Shown piece by piece: positions 57,373 through 64,000 of a DNA stretch of 64,000 nucleotides (position 1 is its first letter; every line of letters begins with the position of its first letter). Both the position numbers and the translations under genes were made by a program. This DNA is from Stappia sp. BW2. Lineage in GTDB: Bacteria; Pseudomonadota; Alphaproteobacteria; Rhizobiales; Stappiaceae. Under the pieces are notes generated by a model. It searched no databases. It was given only the letters and a program-made list of their open reading frames with translations, and was not told the DNA's origin. The stretch is taken from the NCBI RefSeq assembly GCF_008107695.1, contig NZ_VIRG01000058.1, positions 244,467-308,466 of the forward strand, given 5' to 3'.

Positions 57373-57378
57373 TGCAAA

Positions 57379-58119
57379 TCACCCGGCAGGTTCGATCGTC
57401 AGAATGTCCGGAAAGGAAACCGGCGCGAAGGCTCCCGTCAGCTTGAAGGTGGTCAGATCTTCCTCGCGCGAGACCAGCTGGTCCTGACGGGCCAGCTCGG
57501 CAATCGTCTCCTTCAGGGTTTCGATCTCTCGCAGGATGAAGGCCCCCGTGTCCGGCAGCATGCGGCGGGAGAGCGTGAAGAACAGCGACTGGTTGCCGCT
57601 CGGATTGGCGATCACCTGCCCCAGAAACCGCGTGTTGATTTCCTTCAAGAGCGGGATCAGCGGTCCATCCGGGCGGAACCTGAGCGGTTCCTTGTGCAAG
57701 ACCTTTATGTGGTTGCCAGGGTGCACTTCCACCAGGCCCAGCGCTTCCAGCGACCGGCCCATGCGGAACATGTCCTCCCCTGAAAGATCGAAACGGCGTT
57801 GAATTTCCCCTTGAGGGATCGGCTCTCGCAGCAGGATGAACAGATAGAACAGCGATGGGTCGGCAGCGAGCCGCGCTTCCGTTGCTATCGGCAGCACGCT
57901 TGCTTCTTCGGAGTTTCGTGCCGCCCGGTGCAACACATCCGACAGCGGCACCTCCAGAATGTCGCAGATCTCCAAAAGCCGGCTCAGCTTGCAGTCGTGC
58001 CCGGCAAAGATCCGTTTGACCGTCGGCTCCGAAATATCCATCCGCCTTGCCAGATCCGCATAGGTCATGCCGCGCGCTTTCAGAACGCCCTGCAAAATCT
58101 TGAATGTATCTCCACGCAT
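57379..58119 (-). CDS. XRE-family transcriptional regulator
   Basis: 246-residue protein. The N-terminal HTH (YADLARRMDISEPTVKRIFAG, residues about 20-40) is followed by a long C-terminal domain of unknown function (about 70-246). It is divergent from the SMP-30-like gene, with an inverted repeat between them that may be its operator. Confidence 0.87.
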   Translation of the reverse strand: MRGDTFKILQGVLKARGMTYADLARRMDISEPTVKRIFAGHDCKLSRLLEICDILEVPLSDVLHRAARNSEEASVLPIATEARLAADPSLFYLFILLREPIPQGEIQRRFDLSGEDMFRMGRSLEALGLVEVHPGNHIKVLHKEPLRFRPDGPLIPLLKEINTRFLGQVIANPSGNQSLFFTLSRRMLPDTGAFILREIETLKETIAELARQDQLVSREEDLTTFKLTGAFAPVSFPDILTIEPAG

Positions 58120-58144
58120 GATCTTGATCCCGAAATGACAGCCT

Positions 58145-58165
58145 TGGTATCGTTTTTTGATACCA
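58145..58165. promoter_or_regulatory. Inverted repeat TGGTATC-N7-GATACCA (putative XRE operator)
   Basis: Perfect 7-bp arms separated by 7 bases, located 26 bases upstream of the XRE gene start and within the shared divergent promoter of the SMP-30-like gene. Placement and symmetry suit a repressor dimer site. Confidence 0.65.
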
Positions 58166-58238
58166 TATCATGATCAATTGCAAGAAAAGTTCGAAAGTTG
58201 CATGGAAAGTCCAGTTCAACTGTTTGAAAGGACATCCC

Positions 58239-59084
58239 ATGCAGCCTCTGAAACACCTCGCCGCCGCGCTCCTGCTCAGCCTCTCCACGCTGCCTTCCGT
58301 GGCTGGTTCGCTCTGGTCGACGGACGGGTTCGATATGCCGGAATCAGTTGCTTACGATCCCATGACTGATCGGTTGATTGTCAGCGTCATGAACGGCGCT
58401 CCGAACGCGGTCGATGGCAATGGCCATCTGGCGCTTCTGTCCACCGGTGGAAAGCTCATCGACGCCAATTGGGCAAACGGCATGGACGCCCCCAAGGGCC
58501 TGGCGCTGATGGACGGCAAGGTTTTCGCGGCCGATCTCACCAGCCTGCGCATTGTCGATGCCGGCACTGGGGAATTGCTGCAGTCCGTTCCTGCCGAGGG
58601 TGCGGTTTTTCTGAATGACGTCACCACCAATGGCAGCGAGGTCTTCGTCTCCGACATGATGACGAACACGATCTGGCGCTATGCGAACGGCACTTTCGAA
58701 AAATGGCTGGAAAGCCCGGTTCTCAACCACCCCAATGGCCTCTACTGGGATGACGACCGCCTGCTTGTCGGGACCTGGGGCAAGGGCCTCAAGGACGACT
58801 TCACCACCGAGGCCCCTGGCAGCCTGCTCGCCATCGACCCCGCGACAAAATCCATCAGCGTCGTGGCGCAGGATGTCGGCAACATTGATGGCATCACGCG
58901 GCTGAACGGCAAACTCTTCCTCAATGACTGGATCACCGGCAAGGTCTTCGAGATCGGGACGGATGGAGCAACAACCGAGATCCTGAGTGAACCAGCAGGC
59001 CTTGCCGATATCTCCGCACGCGATGAAGTGCTCTATCTGCCGCATATGCTGGAAGGAAAGATCGAAGCGGTAACGCTGGACTAG
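58239..59084 (+). CDS. Secreted SMP-30/gluconolactonase-like beta-propeller protein
   Basis: 281-residue exported protein: a signal peptide (to about residue 22, VAG) and a six-bladed propeller with repeated NG/DG elements (FLNDVTTNG, NHPNGLYWDDDRL, NIDGITRLNG). These match SMP-30/gluconolactonase-type folds. ATG 58239 follows AAAGGA. It is divergent from the XRE gene. Substrate unknown. Confidence 0.85.
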   Translation: MQPLKHLAAALLLSLSTLPSVAGSLWSTDGFDMPESVAYDPMTDRLIVSVMNGAPNAVDGNGHLALLSTGGKLIDANWANGMDAPKGLALMDGKVFAADLTSLRIVDAGTGELLQSVPAEGAVFLNDVTTNGSEVFVSDMMTNTIWRYANGTFEKWLESPVLNHPNGLYWDDDRLLVGTWGKGLKDDFTTEAPGSLLAIDPATKSISVVAQDVGNIDGITRLNGKLFLNDWITGKVFEIGTDGATTEILSEPAGLADISARDEVLYLPHMLEGKIEAVTLD

Positions 59085-59382
59085 ACGCCAGTTGCCTCGG
59101 CAACAGACGATCACAGGGCGCGATATCCCGCGAACGACGGCTGGGCAGCACATGCCCAGCCTGAAGTGTATTTCCCGCCGAAACAGCATGCGATCCTGCA
59201 CGGAAGGAGCACCGGACAATCGCTATCAAATGCCCTTCCCACAAAAATGATGTACGCACCTCATTTCATGTTACCTTCACGCGTGACCGGCTCAACGACC
59301 GGGAACCGGACGCAAGGGCCTGCTGCTGGAGGCGGCCTCGGCTCGGAGAGGGCCGGATAAGGGAAAAACGCAAAGGGAACGC

Positions 59383-60033
59383 ATGATGGGAGCCTACAAG
59401 ATCAACCCGGAGTTCGTCATTTCAGATGAACGAACGCTCCGGAGCCAATTTTCCGAGCTATCGCCGCTGGCTGCAAAAAAGTGTCTGAGCGCACTGGATA
59501 GGCATGCACAGGATTTCATCAAGCGCTCACCTTTTCTGTGCCTCGGCACCCAGAACGCAGACGGCAAGGCAGATGTCAGCCCGCGCGGCGATCCTGCGGG
59601 CTTCGTCAAGGTTCTCGACCCGCAAACGCTCGCCATCCCCGACCGACCGGGAAACAACCGCCTGGACAGTCTGGCCAATATCGTTGCCAATCCGAATGTC
59701 GGTCTCTTGTTCCTCGTACCCGGATTTGACGAGACCTTGCGCGTCAACGGCACGGCCACCCTGGTCACCGATCCGGATCTGCTGAAAACCATGAGTGTCA
59801 GGGACCGTGCGCCCAAACTTGCCATTGTCGTCTCGGTGAGCGAAGTCTTCCTGCATTGCGCCAAGGCCTTCCGGCGCTCCCACCTCTGGGATCCGGAGCA
59901 TCTGCAGGATCGCAGCGAGATGCCGTCGCTTTCCAGGATCATTCTGGATCAGACGACCGGGGCTCCGAATGACGCGGAAATGCAAAAACTGGATGCCGAG
60001 CTGGAAGAAACCTACCGGAAGACCCTCTACTGA
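59383..60033 (+). CDS. Pyridoxamine 5'-phosphate oxidase-like FMN-binding protein
   Basis: 216-residue split-barrel flavoprotein of the PNPOx-like superfamily (MSMEG_1061-like group). The core reads FLCLGTQNADGKADVSPRGDPAGF and the C-terminus carries the group's HCAKAFRRSHLWDP. Preceding 300 bp (59085-59382) holds no evident gene. Confidence 0.85.
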   Translation: MMGAYKINPEFVISDERTLRSQFSELSPLAAKKCLSALDRHAQDFIKRSPFLCLGTQNADGKADVSPRGDPAGFVKVLDPQTLAIPDRPGNNRLDSLANIVANPNVGLLFLVPGFDETLRVNGTATLVTDPDLLKTMSVRDRAPKLAIVVSVSEVFLHCAKAFRRSHLWDPEHLQDRSEMPSLSRIILDQTTGAPNDAEMQKLDAELEETYRKTLY

Positions 60034-60115
60034 GGGGCATCCGCCCAGCCATTGCCAAAGGCAGACCGACAGCACCGCTTCCCGTCTGACGCTTCCTTTT
60101 CAGGCCAATGCCGCT

Positions 60116-60598
60116 TCAATCGCGGTCTTCCACTGAGGTTCGATCCCGCTCGTCATCTGGAGCCCAGGCGTAGACCGTGTCCAACGCGTCCTCCGAGACG
60201 ACCTGGAACCCGCAGGACAGGTAAAACGCGTTCGCCGGGCTGCCCTTCAGGGCCATCAGGCGAACCGGCAGTTCCGCCGAAACCGCCTCGGCCTTCAGAT
60301 CCTCGACGACGCGGCGACCGATCCCACTGCCCTGAAAGGCCGGGTGGACATAGAGATGATCGAGATAAAAGTGGTCGGGCCGCCTGCGAATGACAAAGAA
60401 GCCGGCAATGCCTTCTTCCTCGATGAGGATACTGGTATCGGCGGCAACAAAGCTGTCCAGAAACCGCTCCCGTGCCCGCCTGGGATCAAACCGGCCCACG
60501 GCTTCCAGGCTGGGACGCATCGCCTCGACGCGCAGGTCGGCAAGCCGGTCCGCATCCGCTTCAGATGCAGCTTCAATTCGGGTGGTATTGCGGGACAT
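60116..60598 (-). CDS. GNAT family N-acetyltransferase
   Basis: 160-residue acetyltransferase. Motif A is LYVHPAFQGSGIGRRVV; NAFYLSCGFQVV follows. ATG 60598 is chosen. Substrate unknown. Confidence 0.86.
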   Translation of the reverse strand: MSRNTTRIEAASEADADRLADLRVEAMRPSLEAVGRFDPRRARERFLDSFVAADTSILIEEEGIAGFFVIRRRPDHFYLDHLYVHPAFQGSGIGRRVVEDLKAEAVSAELPVRLMALKGSPANAFYLSCGFQVVSEDALDTVYAWAPDDERDRTSVEDRD

Positions 60599-60911
60599 CC
60601 GAAACCTCGACAAGGGGACCGGTACACCGGCGGTGCAGACCATGAGCCCTCCCGAACCGGCAGGCACCGTTTATACAGCCGAAGACTGGAACGGCAATCG
60701 CAGACGTCGTGAGCCGAACGGCGCCTTGCCGTTGCACGATGCCACCATGGAGCAGGCCCATTCCACCGGCATCGCGGTGACCGAATGTCCAGTGATTTCG
60801 GTGGAAAACGATTTCGTTACCGGAGGCAGCAAATGCAGCCACAAAAAGCTTTTGAGGTAACAGCAAAAGGTCCATCATGATCAGGTCTGCAGCTGGAAGC
60901 ACGAAAGTTTC
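60599..60911. other. Intergenic region (313 bp)
   Basis: Between the GNAT start (minus) and the AraC remnant (plus). A 73-codon reading frame at 60642-60860 is open, but it has no recognisable domain and only weak coding character. Confidence 0.4.
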
Positions 60912-61726
60912 ATGTTTCAAATCCTTTCTCCTGCTCCTGAGCTTACCGGGCTGGTCAGGGCCTACTGGTTCGTCGAAGACCTGCCCGGCGAACACGCAGG
61001 CCAGCTTATCCGCACAAGTCCTGTCCCCCTGACGGTGCTATCCGTCAACATCGGCCGTCCCAACGCCGTAGAGAGCGGCGAACCAGTGCCGGGGTGTCCC
61101 TTCTTGGCTTGCAGTCGCAACGCCGTGGCTGGCATTCAGGCTCAGACACCTATTTCGTCATGGTGATGCTGACGATTCCCGGGCTTGTCAGGCTGTTTCC
61201 CCACACAGGACCGGGCACTGCCGGCATGCTGGTCGATCTTGCTTCGCTGACCGGTGATGCAACCATCCAATCTCTGAAAAATGGCATTGGCATGGAGCAG
61301 AGACCTCGCCGGATTGCCCCTTTCCTGGATCAGTGGTTCGTTTCCAGAATGAACAGGATACGGCCGGTTCCGGACATCGACCGCATCGCCGCGGCGCACT
61401 CAATCCTGCGCCGTGGCGGAACTGTCGAAACAGCCGCAGAGACTGCCCAGCTCAGCCGCCGGCAACTGCATCGTCTTTTTCACAGGCATCTTGGAGTGAG
61501 TCCAAAGGAACTCGCGGACCTGGAACGGTTGCACAGCAGCTTGCAGAGCGTTCAATCCGGCCGCGGTGAGCCTGTTGAGGGCTTTAGCGACCAGGCGCAC
61601 CAGATAAGAAGCTGGCGACGGCGGTTGGGCACAACACCGGGGGCCTACGCGCATGCCCCGCGCACGCCGTTGGCCAACCACTTCGATGCAAATGGCTCCA
61701 CGCTCGAAGTCGCCTACTACTTGTGA
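60912..61726 (+). pseudogene. AraC-family regulator with a frameshift
   Basis: The N-terminal part (from ATG 60912: LTGLVRAYWFVEDLPGE, an AraC DUF6597-like start) is in one frame and the rest, including the AraC HTH (LSRRQLHRLFHRHLGVSPKEL), is in another. The switch lies at about 61086-61100 in CCGGGGTG: reading VSLLGLQSQ continues the protein after a one-base loss. The product would be about 270 residues if intact. Either a true pseudogene or a sequencing error in the G run. Confidence 0.75.
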
Positions 61727-61788
61727 CGACGATTGTCCCATTCGTTCAAGACCGATAGCCACTTTCAGGGAATGGTCAGGTTTTTCGA

Positions 61789-62523
61789 ATGGAGACCCAA
61801 CAGACCATGCGTCTTTATCTGCTTCACCTGGGCACAATGCAGCCCGGCGACATACCCGTTCCGGCATACCTTATCCAGACAACGGATGGCATCAACATCC
61901 TGATCGATACCGGCTGGCCCCGCTCCTTCGTCGAAGCGCCACGAAATCCACCCGGGCTTGCCGTCGAAATACGGCCGGAAGATACGGTGGTCGCCCGCCT
62001 CGCAGCCATCGGGCTTCAGCCTGCCGACATTGACTATCTCGTCTGTACCCACCTCGATGACGACTATTCCGGCAACCACGATCTATTTGCAGGTGCCGAA
62101 TGCATCATTCAGCGACACCATTACGAAGTGGCCAAAGGCGGCCATCCCCGGTTTGCGGCCAACCGCGCCGCGTGGGATCACCCATCGCTTCGATATCGTC
62201 TCGTCGAAGGCGATAGCGAACTTGTGCCGGGCGTGAATCTGCTGGAAACGAGCGGACATGTTCCGGGACATCAGTCTGTGCTGGTTCATCTTCCTCAGAC
62301 GGGCGGCGTCTTGCTTGCCGCCGATGCCATCATGCACCAATCAATGGCGGACGCGGCAACGCGGCAAATGTACATCACCGATATGGATGACGAACGGTCC
62401 ATCAGACAAAGCACCCGGAAGCTGTCCGATATTGCTAACCGCGAGGGCGTGGCGTTTGTGGTCTACGGACATGACGCTCAGCAATGGCCCTCCCTGCAGC
62501 ACTCACCCTTGTTTTACGAGTGA
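61789..62523 (+). CDS. MBL-fold hydrolase, AHL-lactonase-like, with altered metal motif
   Basis: 244-residue metallo-beta-lactamase-fold protein resembling N-acyl-homoserine lactonases (AttM/AiiB) in its start RLYLLHLGTMQPG and SGHVPGHQSVLV. The metal motif reads THLDDDY (from T87) instead of SHLHFDH: the second and third ligands are Asp and Tyr. Similar HxDxDH/Y variants exist in related families, so it may still bind metal. Confidence 0.83.
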   Translation: METQQTMRLYLLHLGTMQPGDIPVPAYLIQTTDGINILIDTGWPRSFVEAPRNPPGLAVEIRPEDTVVARLAAIGLQPADIDYLVCTHLDDDYSGNHDLFAGAECIIQRHHYEVAKGGHPRFAANRAAWDHPSLRYRLVEGDSELVPGVNLLETSGHVPGHQSVLVHLPQTGGVLLAADAIMHQSMADAATRQMYITDMDDERSIRQSTRKLSDIANREGVAFVVYGHDAQQWPSLQHSPLFYE

Positions 62524-62620
62524 TGCAGATACCAGTGTCCGTGTTCCGACAGATGGGCGGCACCGCCGCCCACTTGTCTTGCGTCTTGCGGTCTCAACGC
62601 GCGCGTCGGGACAAACCCTC

Positions 62621-64000
62621 TTATTGCGCGACAAGATGCGGCAGCGGGCTCTTCTTCTCGACTGCGGGCGGATTCCATTTGCCCGTGAGCGCAGGTGACT
62701 TCGGCGCATAGAGCCGCATGGTCAGATTGAACGGTCCCTTCGGTGCCGGCAGCCAGTTGGCTTCCTTGTCCTTGCCGGGGCTTTCATTCTGGAAGTAGAG
62801 GTCCAGCGAGCCGTCGGCATTGTAGGCAAAGGGCATCCAGCTCGAAACAGCGAAACGGTTCAGACTATTGGCAACCTGAAAGCCCTGTTTGTCATAGAGC
62901 GTCACCGACCAGAATCCATTCGTCGGCGGGATTTCAGACTTGTCGAAATGAAGGACATAGTTGTTGGTGCCATCAAGCAGCTTTCCCTCGCTGTCCGCAA
63001 GGTTCAGCGGATAGATCGCATCCTGCGGCTGGTTGGCCCCCAGTCCGACTTGCGTGACAATTGCCCGCTTCAGATAGTAGTTGCCGTAAACGCCCATCGT
63101 ATCGGTGTTCATCGACCAGTAATTGACGATCTTGGCCAGTCTCGGCAGCTTCCATGCCATCAGCTCCTGTGCAGCCTTGGGTGCACGTTCGACCGCCGTT
63201 TTGACGACCGGGTCGGCTTCATCGTAATTGAAGCTCTTGCCGCGCTCGATGCCAAGCTGTTTCATCCGTGCGAGAATTGGCTGGTCAGTGTCATGCGGCG
63301 GGATTGTTTTCAAAAGCTCCGCTGCATGCATGAAGTAATCGCCACCTGTCATTGAATCGACCTGCTCTTTCGGCGGCGTCTTCATGTCGATGTCCGGATT
63401 GACGGTAACTTCGGGGACTTTCAGATCCTGGCCCCACTTCGACAGCGGCGCGATCTTGAGACCGTCCTGGATCTTGTTGACTGCCGCGTAGTCGGACGGA
63501 CCGTCCGTCTTGATGCGTCCGATCATCCAGACCATTGGTGTCGGCGCTTCTATCAGCTGCGTGTCCTTGGGCAGCTTGAATTCCTCGACGAACTTGTCAC
63601 GCAGGTCGGGTCTCCAGCCTTCCTGGGCGATCAACAGGGTCTGGGCTTCCGTGCCCGTCGTACGCCACCCGGGCGAGGCGAAAACGTTCGTCCACATGTC
63701 GAGCATCGGAAGAAGGTAATAGCGGCCGTCGGTGCTGGGCACCGAAATAACGACCGGTTCCTTGGTGACATCCAGCCAGGCGCTGGAATAGAGCGTATCG
63801 AAGTTCGGCCGGACGACAGATCTGTCCTCCGCCGCAGGATAGGCCCGGACATTGTTGAACCAGTTTTGCGGACTGTTCCCCGTCAGCAACCATGAGACAT
63901 ATCGGCGAAATTGCCTAAGGAGGATTTCTGGCACATCGTAGCCCGCCAAGGGAGCGAAGATGAGACAGAAATCCGGGCCGCAGGAGTCGGCCGAAAAGCA
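62621..64000 (-). CDS. DUF1254/DUF1214 family protein (5' end beyond window)
   Basis: C-terminal 460 residues of a protein of the DUF1254-DUF1214 family. VVRPNFDTLYSSAWLD, DGRYYLLPMLDMWTNVFASPG and the C-terminal VTLYDKQGFQVANSLNRFAV are diagnostic. The frame remains open to the window edge, so the start is probably outside; TTG 63949 is an internal alternative. The segment before residue 35 of that shorter reading looks unlike the family, so a frame disturbance near the edge cannot be excluded. Confidence 0.83.
   Translation of the reverse strand, partial: CFSADSCGPDFCLIFAPLAGYDVPEILLRQFRRYVSWLLTGNSPQNWFNNVRAYPAAEDRSVVRPNFDTLYSSAWLDVTKEPVVISVPSTDGRYYLLPMLDMWTNVFASPGWRTTGTEAQTLLIAQEGWRPDLRDKFVEEFKLPKDTQLIEAPTPMVWMIGRIKTDGPSDYAAVNKIQDGLKIAPLSKWGQDLKVPEVTVNPDIDMKTPPKEQVDSMTGGDYFMHAAELLKTIPPHDTDQPILARMKQLGIERGKSFNYDEADPVVKTAVERAPKAAQELMAWKLPRLAKIVNYWSMNTDTMGVYGNYYLKRAIVTQVGLGANQPQDAIYPLNLADSEGKLLDGTNNYVLHFDKSEIPPTNGFWSVTLYDKQGFQVANSLNRFAVSSWMPFAYNADGSLDLYFQNESPGKDKEANWLPAPKGPFNLTMRLYAPKSPALTGKWNPPAVEKKSPLPHLVAQ

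Noticed and set aside
60642..60860. 73-residue plus-strand frame between the GNAT gene and the AraC remnant
   Set aside because: No ribosome site, no recognisable family and weak codon pattern; left as unsupported.

Overview
The window is GC-rich chromosomal DNA from an alphaproteobacterium. Several genes point that way: a split ccmABCDG cytochrome c maturation cluster, single-domain DUF2794 and DUF1223 proteins, GluQ, a minimal-zincin metallopeptidase, a tesA-ybbA-ybbP cluster and TRAP transport. Overall the content looks like the Stappiaceae (Roseibium/Labrenzia type) of the Hyphomicrobiales. That placement is from familiarity, not from a search. Gene density is high. No insertion sequence, CRISPR array, prophage or rRNA operon was seen. 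One tRNA (Leu, anticodon CAA) is present.

Layout. 0-4.1 kb holds ccmA-ccmB and ccmC-ccmD-ccmG, separated by an antisense lysE-type exporter. 4.3-6.4 kb carries a sugar-nucleotide epimerase and an acyltransferase. 6.5-13.9 kb is the most striking block. It contains a membrane protein, a cyclic-nucleotide-binding domain fused to a CPBP membrane protease, a fatty acid desaturase, a cyclopropane/methyltransferase-type lipid enzyme, an MGDG-synthase-like GT28 glycosyltransferase and a diacylglycerol kinase-like protein. Facing them is a glycosyltransferase with the hallmarks of plant-type (DGD1-like) digalactosyldiacylglycerol synthases. I read this as a galactolipid and acyl-chain remodelling locus. 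14.2-18.7 kb is mixed (DUF1223, cation diffusion facilitator, a possible clan CD-like protein, an orphan UgpE-like permease, a HAD phosphatase). 19.0-20.8 kb is glnK-amtB behind a recognisable sigma-54 promoter. 21.4-24.0 kb holds nudI and a soluble PAS-PAS chemoreceptor.

24.1-37.8 kb is mostly housekeeping or single genes: TusA-like, phhB, LMW phosphatase, PAP2 phosphatase, isomerase, a ParD-like/methionine aminopeptidase pair under a palindromic operator, a hybrid kinase, AEC transporter, gluQ, AlkA-type glycosylase, hydrolase, glycosyltransferase, thpR and an aldo/keto reductase. 37.1-41.2 kb is tesA / ybbA-ybbP. 41.5-44.2 kb has a secreted protein, a BI-1 family protein, DUF2794 and a candidate small RNA.

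44.2-50.0 kb is a second coherent system. A MocR-type regulator is divergent from a TRAP transporter (P-Q-M order) followed by a class II HMG-CoA reductase, with repeated TGTCCC boxes in the shared promoter. The best reading is uptake and catabolism of mevalonate or a close relative. 50-64 kb contains acetyltransferases, pyrophosphatase, dsbB, a YqaA-like protein, tRNA-Leu, a CYTH-CHAD protein, an XRE regulator divergent from an SMP-30-like protein with an operator-like inverted repeat, a PNPOx-like protein, a frameshifted AraC regulator, an MBL-fold hydrolase with altered metal motif, and a DUF1254 protein that stays open to the right edge.
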